From: JADGNZ01 sp963715895
GTDB lineage: Bacteria > Acidobacteriota > Thermoanaerobaculia > Gp7-AA8
Assembly: GCA_963715895.1 (NCBI GenBank)
Contig: OY970284.1
Location: 2,666,001 to 2,730,000 of the forward strand
Direction of reading: 5' to 3'
Length of the DNA stretch: 64,000 bases
Each line of letters opens with the position of its first letter. Positions within the stretch are counted from its first letter, which is position 1. Position numbers and translations under genes: made by a program. The notes beneath the pieces are model-generated. The model worked only from the letters and a program-made list of their open reading frames with translations. It did not search any database and was not told the DNA's origin. Below are positions 9,995-17,464 of the stretch, in pieces.

Positions 9995-10043
9995 GAGCGC
10001 TGGCGTCCCGCCGGCTGGCGCGGCGGCGTCTCGCCGCCGCGTG
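9995..10043. repeat. Dispersed GC-rich hairpin, family J
   Basis: GAGCGCTGGCGTCCCGCC is followed by GGCTGGCGCGGCGGCG and GTCTCGCCGCCGCG, which can fold on themselves. The same sequence recurs at about 35477-35524 and, inverted, at 56186-56232. A shorter piece lies at 54828-54844. Confidence 0.75.
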
Positions 10044-10136
10044 GGTTGGAGGTTCGAGTGTTCGAGTGTGGAGTCTTGCCGGGCAGGCGGCGCAGGAGCC
10101 GAAAGCCTTTCATCGCGTCGGGGAGTGAGATTGGTG

Positions 10137-10439
10137 TCACAGGCCGCGGCGTGGGCGGCGCGAGGCGTGCCTCAGTCTAAGAACGATGATGGCGGTCTCA
10201 GAGGCCTCGTAGTACAGGTAGTAACTGATGCGCTCGATGTACAAACGGCGAGTGCGGGCACTTTGTGTCTTTCGGATGACGACGCCTGCCTCCGCATGCT
10301 CGAGTATCAAGGCGAATGCGCGCTCGAGATCCTCGTCGAATGCACGCGGCGCCTTTTCCCGATTCTCGCGCCACCAATCCCGCGCAACCGCAATCTGGCG
10401 CTGCGCGCGCGGGATTGTTATGAGGATCCGTCGCGCCAC
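10137..10439 (-). CDS. ParE/RelE-type toxin
   Basis: This 100-residue protein starts at GTG and reads IPRAQRQIAVARDWWRENR, then AFALILEHAEAGVVI, RRLYIERISYYLYYE and IIVLRLRHASR. That is the strand order of ParE/RelE plasmid-stabilisation toxins. Members poison gyrase (ParE) or cleave ribosome-bound mRNA (RelE); the sequence does not decide which. Its first 22 bases overlap the end of the upstream antitoxin gene, the normal arrangement for a type II pair. Confidence 0.85.
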   Translation of the reverse strand: MARRILITIPRAQRQIAVARDWWRENREKAPRAFDEDLERAFALILEHAEAGVVIRKTQSARTRRLYIERISYYLYYEASETAIIVLRLRHASRRPRRGL

Positions 10440-10582
10440 GTTCCTTCACGGAGTTGCTTGAGGAACTCGAAGCCATCCATCCCTTCGCCGCGTTCGGCCT
10501 CTTCGATAGCGGCATTCAACTCCGCCAACTCTTCGGGACTCACCTCTACCCCTTCGTCTGTTTCGATCGGGTGTTGACTCAT
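10418..10582 (-). CDS. Small antitoxin partner of the ParE-type toxin
   Basis: This 54-residue acidic protein (MSQHPIETDEGVEVSPEEL...) has the pattern SPEELAELNAAIEEAERGEG followed by FEFLKQLRE, as in short antitoxins that precede ParE/RelE toxins. It overlaps the toxin gene by 22 bases. Its ATG overlaps the stop of the next upstream small gene (ATGA), so all three are co-translated. A helical toxin-binding tail is likely; no DNA-binding domain is obvious at this length. Confidence 0.75.
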   Translation of the reverse strand: MSQHPIETDEGVEVSPEELAELNAAIEEAERGEGMDGFEFLKQLREGTWRDGSS

Positions 10583-10746
10583 GGCTCCTCCGCTGGTCTG
10601 GCGCTTTTTTCGTGCATACGCCGAAGCACTTCCTCTAATGGAACAAGCAAGCCCGCATCCGCTTCGGCGATCGCCGCCTCCAGATCAGCCTCTTCCTCGG
10701 GGGAGAGGTCGAAGACGTTTTCAGTGACGATGGCGTGCTGGTTCAT
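10579..10746 (-). CDS. Second small antitoxin-like protein
   Basis: This 55-residue protein (MNQHAIVTENVFDLSPEEEADL...) has a GGAG ribosome site 7 bases before the ATG. It repeats the same scheme as its neighbour: an LSPEEEADLEAAIAEADAG helix and then a VLRRMHEKSA tail. It overlaps the following antitoxin by 4 bases. It is probably a diverged duplicate whose own toxin is missing, or an extra antitoxin for the same toxin. Confidence 0.65.
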   Translation of the reverse strand: MNQHAIVTENVFDLSPEEEADLEAAIAEADAGLLVPLEEVLRRMHEKSARPAEEP

Positions 10747-10770
10747 GACATCTCCAGTTGCTTGCGATTC

Positions 10771-11046
10771 TTACGCTCGCTCACGTATTGCTCGCAACTC
10801 GTCGAACAGTGTTTCAGCCGTCACAAATTCGCCCCGCGCGATCTGTGCAACGGCTTCTTCGAGGTCGTCTTCCTGTTCCTGTGTGAGCTCGTATGAGTCG
10901 CAGCCGCTGCGAAGGCGACGTAGTACCTCGTCTCCGTCGATGTACTCGCCCCGCGCGACGGCGTCGGCGCGGTCATCGAGTTCGGCGATCTCCTCAGGGC
11001 TCAGATCGACTACCTCTTCGTTGTCGGCGTGCTGGTGTTTCCTCAC
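10771..11046 (-). CDS. Double antitoxin-like protein (two tandem modules)
   Basis: The GTG start at 11046 overlaps the stop codon of the large flavoprotein gene (GTGA), giving 91 residues. Two copies of the antitoxin module lie in one chain: LSPEEIAELDDRADAVARGE...VLRRLRS, then LTQEQEDDLEEAVAQIARGE...LFDELRA. They align with the two neighbouring single-module proteins. No separate toxin follows it directly. The likely history is duplication of an antitoxin gene followed by fusion. Confidence 0.65.
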   Translation of the reverse strand: MRKHQHADNEEVVDLSPEEIAELDDRADAVARGEYIDGDEVLRRLRSGCDSYELTQEQEDDLEEAVAQIARGEFVTAETLFDELRAIRERA

Positions 11047-14000
11047 GCCCTCAATGGTACCTCGGCTTCTGCGGCTTTGCTCTTCGCCAGCAACCTTGTC
11101 AGCCACAGATTCGTCATCTTCTCCACCACCGTATTCTGGCGGAGTCGCGCGCGCAGGTTGGTGAAGTCGACCTCGTCGAGGTGCTGGTCCTGATTGAAGC
11201 AGGAGAAGACGAACGACTCCTTGCCGGTGACCGGGTCGACGTGGCGCTGGAGGCATTGGGCGCAGACCTGTTTCATCATGCATTGCATCGGGGAGTTGAT
11301 CGAGCCGATGCCGACGTGTTGTTCGCTGAGATAGGGCGCCAGAACGCCGTGCCGTGCATCTTTGACGGCGCGCATCATGCCGTCGGAGCCGATGGCGATG
11401 AGGCGGTTCACCTTACGCAGATCGAACTCCGGCGCGTTCTGGGCGTAGGCCAGTATCGACTGCACGATGTTGCCGGTGAAGCCGCGGTCCTGCGGCCGGC
11501 GCGGAGCGATCGCATCGCCGGCGTCGACCGACCAGATCACCTGATCGGTGCCCGCTTCGATCTCGTCGCGCTTGAAGACGTCATCCTTCTTCTTATAGCC
11601 GGCGAAGTAGACCACCGTGCAGCCGTTCAGTTTGAAGGCCCGGGCGATGGAGAAGAGCACGGCGTTGCCGAGGCCGCCGCCGGCGAGGAGAACCTTCTCG
11701 TTGCGGGGGATCTCCGTGGGTGCGCCGGTTGGTCCCATGACCACCACCGGCTCGCCGACCTTGAGCTGCGCGCAGAGGCGCGACGAACCGCCGAGCTCGA
11801 GGACGATGAGCGACAAGAGGCCGCGCTCCGGATCGGTCCAGGCGCCGGTCAGGGCGATCCCTTCCATCGTCAGGCTGGTTCCGTCGACCACCGGCGCGTG
11901 CGCCTCGAAATTCTGCAGGCGGAAGAACTGGCCCGGCTCGAAATGCTGCGACGCGAACGGCGCCCGGACCACCACTTCGATGATCGTCGGCGTGAGCCGG
12001 TTCACCGCGTGGACGACCGGCAGGAGACCATCGTCGAGTGTCCGCAGCAGTCCATTCCATTGTTCTTCGCGCTTTGCCTGCGCCTCGGGGGATCGCTCGA
12101 GGTGCATCAGCTCGCGGGTGAAGAGTTGTGTGATGAACGGATAGCCGTCCTTGGCCGAGGCCATCGCCTTGACGACATTGCCGGCGTAGCGCGGATGGTT
12201 GTCGCCGTAGAACGAGATCACCTTCTCGCGTGACGACGGATGCTGATACGAGGTGAAGAAGCCGCGCTCGCGGTTGGCATCGACCTCGATCAGCTCCGGC
12301 GCGGCATCGATGTCGGAGACCGCGTAGCTCTGGAAAAACTGTCCGTACTTGTCGAGCTTGAACGTGCCCGGATGCTCTTTCTCGTAGATCACGTTCGGGC
12401 TCGTTCCCGCCGCCACCATGACGCTGCGGGCGGCCAGCTCGATGACGTTGCCCGAATCCTTCCAGCGGCCGTCTTCGACGACCTGCTTCTCGAAGATGAG
12501 CGACTTGACGTGACCGTACTCGTCGCCGATCGCTTCCACCGGCGAGAGTCCGTCGGCATACGCGATCCCTTCTTCGAAGGCTTTGATCACCTCTTCGTGA
12601 TTGAGCCGGTAGGCCGGTGCGTCGCTGATCAGCTTGCGGTAGGCGATGGTCACGCCGCCCCATTCGCGGACGAGCGGGATGAAGTTCGGATTCTCCCCCG
12701 ATTCGGATGCGCGCAGGCGCTCGGCGCGGATGGCCCGGCCGTGCGCGAGGAACTCGTCGAGGATGATCTGCTCTTCGCCGTCGTAGCCGCCGCGCACGAC
12801 CGACTCGCCGAATTCCTCGCAGAGGATTTCGTAGCGGTCGAGGGTTTTCTCTACCTGTAGCGGGTAATAGGCGAAGAGCTCCGTGGCCGTATCGATCGCC
12901 GTCAGGCCGCCGCCGATGACGATGGCCGGCAGGCGCACCTGCAGGTTGGCCATGGCCGTCTTTTTCCCCGCGCCGGTGAGCTGCAGCGCCATCAGGAAAT
13001 CGCTGGCCTTGCGGATGCCGCGGATGAGGTTGTTCTTCATCCGCACGATCGTCGGCGTTCCGGCGCCGGCGGCGATGGCGATGTGATCGAAGCCGAGCTT
13101 GTCGAAGGCATCCTCGATGGTCAGCGTGCCGCCGAAACGCACGCCGCCGTAGACGCGGATGTTGTTCTTCCGTTCCAGGGCGATGCGGATGACCTTGAGG
13201 AAGTTCTTGTCCCAGCGGACGGTGATGCCGTACTCGGAGACGCCGCCGAAGCCGGCCAGGATGCGCTCGTCGAGCTCCTCCCACAACGTCGCACGCGCGT
13301 CGCGGATCGGCTGGCGCAGCCACTGATCATCGATAGGTTCGATCTTCAGTGCATCGATGGCCACGACGCCGAAGCCTTCGTTGGCCAGGTAGTGCGCCAG
13401 CGTGTAGCCGGCCGGGCCGAGGCCGACGATGAGGACGTTCTTGCCGTTGTAGGGGAGGGCCATCGGACGACGGACGTGCAGCGGGTTCCAGCGCGTCAGC
13501 AGCGAATAGATCTCGAAGCCCCACGGCAGCCAGAGGACGTCGGTCAGCGCGCCGGTTTCGATCTGCGGGATGTTGACCGGGTCCTGCTTCTGGAAGATGC
13601 AAGACTTCATGCAATCGTTGCAGATGCGGTGTCCGGTGCCGGGACACATCGGGTTGTCGATCATCACCATGGCCAGCGCGGCGATGGAGTCGCCGTCCTT
13701 GCGCAGCGCGTTCATCTCGCCGATGCGCTCGTCGAGCGGGCAGCCGGCCAGCGGCACGCCGAGTGGATTGATTTTGACCTTGTCGTCTTTCTCCAAGAGG
13801 CCGGTGGAACAGGAGTCTTTCTTCCGCTCGTGGCAATAGATGCAGTAGTTGGCCTCGTCGGTGATCTCGCGCGGCGTCATGCGCGCATCGGTGAGCTTGA
13901 ATCCGTCGCGCCGGCGGTACTCGTCATGCGGTCCGACCACGCTGTTGTCGTCGACCTTTTCTGTTTCGACGAGGTGGTCGTAGTTGATCGGCTTCGGCAG

Positions 14001-14714
14001 CCGGAAGGAGGTCCAGCCGTCGAAGCGTCCGCTTTTCCACTGCGCGGCCAGCCAGTCGACGAGGAGATCGCCGAGGGCATGGACGGCCGCCGACTCGCGC
14101 GCAATGGCTTCGTTTGACTCGACGTACTCGCGTTTGACGATGGCATCGTCGAACGCGCCCGATACCCGCAACTCGTCGCGCAACTGCCCGAGCGCCGCGC
14201 GCGTCTGCGGTGATGGCGCGGGCGTCTTCGCGCTACGCGGATACTCCCGCTCGAAATCGAGCAGCCGGTTGGCGGTGACGGCCAGGGCGTACTCGAGGTC
14301 GCGCTCCTGCCCTCCGGCGATGGCGTGCACCAGGATGTCGACGGCGCGCGTGGAATCCGCCTCCGGCACGTCCTGAACCTTGGCCACCCGCTTGGCGACG
14401 AACTCCTTCTTGAACCGCGCCACCTCGGCATCGCGCAGCGTCCGCGCGGCGACGGAGGTTGCATCCGTCTGGAAGAGCTGCTCCAGAAACTTGCCGAGCG
14501 GCCTGCTGACCGCGATGAGCAACGCCGACTCTTCCGGCTTGCTCAGCCCCCCGCCGGCGATCCCGCTCTGCATCCCGACGCGATACGACTCGAACCGCTG
14601 AAACAGCGCCCCGTCGCTGCGCTGGAGATAACGGTCAAACGCCATCGCCAGATCCTGCAGGCGTTTGTCGTCATACAGATGGGAGTACTCGAAGTCTTCG
14701 ATTCCTAGTTTCAC
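11043..14714 (-). CDS. Giant NfnAB-like flavoprotein: GltD-like oxidoreductase fused to PyrK-like ferredoxin reductase
   Basis: The start was set at the GTG at 14714 (MKLGIEDFEYSHLY), 6 bases after GGAG, giving 1223 residues. The first 300 or so residues form a helical domain of no family I recognise. A cysteine-rich iron-sulfur segment follows (CIYCHERKKDSC, GCPLDER, CPGTGHRICNDCMKSC). Next comes a GltD-like FAD/NAD(P) oxidoreductase (VLIVGLGPAGYTLAHYLA, then AIVIGGGLTAIDTATEL). The last 300 residues are PyrK/ferredoxin-reductase-like (FEPGQFFRLQN, LLAGGGLGNAVLFSIARAF) with a terminal cysteine set around QVCAQC. The architecture joins the two subunits of NfnAB/SudAB-type enzymes, which shuttle electrons between ferredoxin and NAD(P)H. 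The actual substrates are unproven. The downstream antitoxin-like genes overlap its stop codon. Confidence 0.82.
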   Translation of the reverse strand: MKLGIEDFEYSHLYDDKRLQDLAMAFDRYLQRSDGALFQRFESYRVGMQSGIAGGGLSKPEESALLIAVSRPLGKFLEQLFQTDATSVAARTLRDAEVARFKKEFVAKRVAKVQDVPEADSTRAVDILVHAIAGGQERDLEYALAVTANRLLDFEREYPRSAKTPAPSPQTRAALGQLRDELRVSGAFDDAIVKREYVESNEAIARESAAVHALGDLLVDWLAAQWKSGRFDGWTSFRLPKPINYDHLVETEKVDDNSVVGPHDEYRRRDGFKLTDARMTPREITDEANYCIYCHERKKDSCSTGLLEKDDKVKINPLGVPLAGCPLDERIGEMNALRKDGDSIAALAMVMIDNPMCPGTGHRICNDCMKSCIFQKQDPVNIPQIETGALTDVLWLPWGFEIYSLLTRWNPLHVRRPMALPYNGKNVLIVGLGPAGYTLAHYLANEGFGVVAIDALKIEPIDDQWLRQPIRDARATLWEELDERILAGFGGVSEYGITVRWDKNFLKVIRIALERKNNIRVYGGVRFGGTLTIEDAFDKLGFDHIAIAAGAGTPTIVRMKNNLIRGIRKASDFLMALQLTGAGKKTAMANLQVRLPAIVIGGGLTAIDTATELFAYYPLQVEKTLDRYEILCEEFGESVVRGGYDGEEQIILDEFLAHGRAIRAERLRASESGENPNFIPLVREWGGVTIAYRKLISDAPAYRLNHEEVIKAFEEGIAYADGLSPVEAIGDEYGHVKSLIFEKQVVEDGRWKDSGNVIELAARSVMVAAGTSPNVIYEKEHPGTFKLDKYGQFFQSYAVSDIDAAPELIEVDANRERGFFTSYQHPSSREKVISFYGDNHPRYAGNVVKAMASAKDGYPFITQLFTRELMHLERSPEAQAKREEQWNGLLRTLDDGLLPVVHAVNRLTPTIIEVVVRAPFASQHFEPGQFFRLQNFEAHAPVVDGTSLTMEGIALTGAWTDPERGLLSLIVLELGGSSRLCAQLKVGEPVVVMGPTGAPTEIPRNEKVLLAGGGLGNAVLFSIARAFKLNGCTVVYFAGYKKKDDVFKRDEIEAGTDQVIWSVDAGDAIAPRRPQDRGFTGNIVQSILAYAQNAPEFDLRKVNRLIAIGSDGMMRAVKDARHGVLAPYLSEQHVGIGSINSPMQCMMKQVCAQCLQRHVDPVTGKESFVFSCFNQDQHLDEVDFTNLRARLRQNTVVEKMTNLWLTRLLAKSKAAEAEVPLRA

Positions 14715-14820
14715 AAGTCGCTCCAACACCGAAAGTTCGCCGCCGATTCTGGGGGCGGTGACGGGCTCGCGAGCAGGGAGAGTGTCACAAACGGTTGTGA
14801 TGGCGAGCACAGGGGAAACG

Positions 14821-14869
14821 TGTCACGCGAAGGCGCGAAGACGCGAAGTTGAGAGCGCCTTCGCGTGAA
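14821..14869. repeat. Inverted repeat, family G (cgcgaag units)
   Basis: TCACGCGAAGGCGCGAAG faces CGCCTTCGCGTGA with a short loop. The left arm is made of repeated CGCGAAG units. It lies upstream of the flavoprotein gene. Related sequences occur near 44215 and at 49291-49360. Confidence 0.7.
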
Positions 14870-14890
14870 TCGGTTTGGATGTGCGATGTC

Positions 14891-15312
14891 ATGCGCGTCC
14901 GCATCGATGTCGAACGGGTTCGACATGCGAGGTCACTTTCGGCCACATCCATGTCGAGCGGGTTCGATATGCAGGGTCACTCGTGGACGTATCGATATCA
15001 AACGGGTTTGATATGCAAGGTCACTCGGGGACGCATCGATATCGAACGGGTTCGATATGCAAGGTCACTCGCGGACGCATCGATATCGAACGGTTCGATA
15101 TGCAAGGTCACTCGCGGAGGCATCGATATCGAACGGGTTTGATATGCAAGGTCACTCGCGGACGCATCGATATCGAACGGGTTCGACATGCGAGGTCACT
15201 CGCGGAGGCATCGATATCGAACGGGTTTGATATGCAAGGTCACTCGCGGACGCATCGATATCGAACGGGTTCGATATGCAAGGTCACTCGCGCACGTTTG
15301 AAAATCGAACGA
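14891..15312. repeat. 44-bp minisatellite, nine copies, with palindromic ends in each unit
   Basis: GGTCACT recurs at 14931, 14975, 15019, 15063, 15106, 15150, 15194, 15238 and 15282, a strict 44-bp period with a single 43-bp step. Each unit starts GGTTCGATAT and ends ATATCGAAC, so neighbouring units create a palindrome across every junction. The units differ by a few bases and the first two are the most diverged. The stretch from 14715 to 15428 holds no gene I can support; frames through it are artefacts of the repeat. Confidence 0.95.
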
Positions 15313-15428
15313 AGTCGTATTCGAAGTGTCCGGGATTCATACGCTTGTGGCCGTCGGGAAGGTCGCGGGTCGCTCGGTAACTCATTGATTCAGCAGAGAG
15401 TTCCTCGCGTGAAAGGGTATTTACCCTC

Positions 15429-16094
15429 TCAGCCCGTGTAACCGCAAACGCCCATTCGAGGCGAGTTCACGATCGGCATGATGGCTTCCTCACCACAGCT
15501 GTGATCGCAGGCATGTGCGTCACAGAAGAATGCGTCACTTTCGTTGAAGCAATAGGTGCAGATCACGCTTGCCGTTTCCTGACATTCAACGCACGGCCAG
15601 ACCGGATTGTCGTTTCGTGCCAGGAGCCTCACGCTCGCTCGACGGCTGGGAGCGTGGCGGTGCGCGACGACCTTGAGACGAAGAGATGTCGTCGAACCGT
15701 AGTCGTATTCGTACGAGAACACGCCCCCCTCGGGCGGCAAGCTCGCCGACAGGCGAGCGTTCATGCTGCGCTCGTTCGGCTCCGGCCCGAAGAAATCGTC
15801 GCTCATGAGCACGACATACCGCATGTGGCCAACCTCGAAAGCGCTGAGGTGACCACAACACTCCAGCCAGATCATTCGAAGGAAATCATCGAGCTGGCGC
15901 AAGGTGGAGTTTGCCTTGACATCGACATCCAGCCAGAACGGAGTGCCCGGCGCATCGACGCGAAGCTGCACTACGGCGGCGACGCTCTTTCCATCGGAAC
16001 GCGCACATTCCGACAGATGACGAATCATCTGGCGCTTCGAGTACGCCGCGCCGCACAAACTGCATTTGCCCTGTGATTCCTCTCTCGTGGCCAC
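15429..16094 (-). CDS. pRiA4b ORF-3-like protein with N- and C-terminal zinc-finger segments
   Basis: The GTG start at 16094 follows GGAGGT at ideal spacing and gives 221 residues. The N-terminus has a zinc-finger-like CSLCGAAYSKRQMIRHLSEC. The central part matches the pRiA4b ORF-3 fold: TLRQLDDFLRMIWLECCGH, then FSYEYDYGSTTSLRLKVV. The C-terminus is rich in Cys and His (CVECQETASVICTYC, CDAHACDHSC) and probably binds more zinc. The pRiA4b ORF-3 domain is widespread next to mobile elements, but its biochemical role is not settled. The gene abuts the 44-bp minisatellite and is less GC-rich than its neighbours. Confidence 0.8.
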   Translation of the reverse strand: MATREESQGKCSLCGAAYSKRQMIRHLSECARSDGKSVAAVVQLRVDAPGTPFWLDVDVKANSTLRQLDDFLRMIWLECCGHLSAFEVGHMRYVVLMSDDFFGPEPNERSMNARLSASLPPEGGVFSYEYDYGSTTSLRLKVVAHRHAPSRRASVRLLARNDNPVWPCVECQETASVICTYCFNESDAFFCDAHACDHSCGEEAIMPIVNSPRMGVCGYTG

Positions 16095-16422
16095 GCTGGA
16101 ACCTCCGTACCGGGGAGCTCTTCTTTCGCTTCTCAGACTCGCCCCCATGATGAATGAGAACGCCTCTTCCGGCCAGGGGTGTCGGAGAGTCGCTTCCCGC
16201 CCCTCCCGATTACCTCCATGCATCTATGCCGGAGGTCCGTGCCCCTCTTCGAGAGCGGTCCGGTACGCTCGAAGGTGGCCATGGCCTCTTCTTCAGCGAA
16301 AAATCACGCATCGCTGAAAGGCCAGACTCCGGCGATGGCGGCGGGACTCACGGACTACCGGTGGACGGCTGCCGATCTACTCTCGCTGGACATGTGGAGC
16401 GCGGCAGAAGCGGTGTAGAGGT
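16095..16422. other. Gene-poor stretch
   Basis: Frames exist on both strands, but none has a ribosome site, a recognisable domain or normal codon bias. I see no repeat or RNA gene here. Confidence 0.5.
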
Positions 16423-16701
16423 TCACTTGGCGAACAGCACCCAGAAGTCCAAGCCGATGAGCAGTATGACGGGCACGAGGAGCACGCTGGCGATTCGCTC
16501 CCATCTAGGCCGGACAACGCCGGAAGTCACAGCCAACAAAGCTACTACCGGCATTATGAGGGGGCGAGCCGCTGAAATCCATCCGGCTTGCGGCGAATGA
16601 GACAACGCTACTGCATGAGAGATGACGATGACGGCGAGGAAGGGGAGCGCAATCCATGACGCGATTCGTGCTGCTCTCGTGGTGTTCGGCGACGTCTGCA
16701 T
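16423..16701 (-). CDS. Small membrane protein of unknown function
   Basis: This 92-residue protein has three hydrophobic helices (around IALPFLAVIVISHAVAL, PLIMPVVALLAVTSGVV and ASVLLVPVILLIGLDFW) separated by Arg/Trp-containing loops. It has a short charged N-terminus and no recognisable domain. It stands alone between the zinc protein and the SRPBCC gene. A membrane protein is well supported by composition; its function is unknown. Confidence 0.55.
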   Translation of the reverse strand: MQTSPNTTRAARIASWIALPFLAVIVISHAVALSHSPQAGWISAARPLIMPVVALLAVTSGVVRPRWERIASVLLVPVILLIGLDFWVLFAK

Positions 16702-16874
16702 TTTCTTTTGCCCCGAGGTCTGAACAGGATAACACCCTCGTCGCTCCGTCCGCCGCCCTCCCGTAGTTGTTACAACTCCCGCTTCAAACTAGACCGCTAC
16801 CGGATTTCCTGGTGTTCCACAAACCGCTCAAGAAATCATCGCAGCGATGCTTCGGAGGGAAGTTTGCTCTGCTT

Positions 16875-17399
16875 CTACCGGAACGTCGCCTTCGGCGGCT
16901 CCCCATGCGGCTCCCCATGCCGTCGCGCCAGCTCGATCTTCAGACTCTCTTCGCCGCGGGCCATGGCCCAGCGGTGGTTGGCGCCGAAGATCGGCTTGAG
17001 GATCGGCGAGAAGAGGCGGAGGAGAGGCTTTTCGGCGGTGATGCGCCAGTCGTAGATGATGTCGACGTCGTCGCCGGTCTGGGTGAGCAGCCAGTTGCCG
17101 TGGCCGACGAAGTCGCCGAGGGCTTCGATGGCGAAGCCGTCGGGGCGGGTTTCGGTGACGCGGAAGCTCCAGCGGATGGTGTAGGGGAGCCATCCCTTCG
17201 TTAAGAGCTCGACGACGTCGCCGCGCTTTTTCACCTCGATGTAGACCGAGGGCCACCAGCGGGGGAGGTCTTCGGGGTCGCCGAGGATGTCGAGCACTTC
17301 TTTGATGGTTCCGCGGACGCGCCAGCGGGTGATGAAGTGGTAGTCGTTCAGCACGTCTTCTCTACGACGGAGATTTGGTTGTGGATTCGCAAAAGCCAT
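16875..17399 (-). CDS. SRPBCC-family (polyketide cyclase/dehydrase-like) protein
   Basis: The frame has the START/SRPBCC pattern: YHFITRWRVRGTIKEVLDIL, then DLPRWWPSVYIEVKKRG and WLLTQTGDDVDIIYDWRI, with a C-terminal helix containing NHRWAMARGEESL. These proteins bind hydrophobic ligands in a deep pocket, and the ligand here is unknown. I used the ATG at 17399 (MAFANPQPN). A GTG at 17354 (just before LNDYHF) would match the length of most homologues and is a real alternative. A hairpin repeat lies directly upstream. Confidence 0.78.
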   Translation of the reverse strand: MAFANPQPNLRRREDVLNDYHFITRWRVRGTIKEVLDILGDPEDLPRWWPSVYIEVKKRGDVVELLTKGWLPYTIRWSFRVTETRPDGFAIEALGDFVGHGNWLLTQTGDDVDIIYDWRITAEKPLLRLFSPILKPIFGANHRWAMARGEESLKIELARRHGEPHGEPPKATFR

Positions 17400-17464
17400 T
17401 AACCACAGAGGCACAGAGATCACAGAGTTGAATCCGGCTCTGTGATCTCTGTGTCTCTGTGGTT
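17400..17464. repeat. Inverted repeat, family D (CACAGAG units)
   Basis: AACCACAGAGGCACAGAG-ATCACAGAG faces CTCTGTGATCTCTGTGTC-TCTGTGGTT. Both arms are built from 7-9-bp CACAGAG units. It lies between the SRPBCC and CPBP genes and reaches into the CPBP coding end, supplying its last residues (NHRDTEITE...). Confidence 0.85.

Noticed and set aside
14891..15312. Possible CRISPR array
   Set aside because: Both the palindromic part and the interior of the 44-bp unit are conserved, so there are no variable spacers, and no cas genes are nearby.
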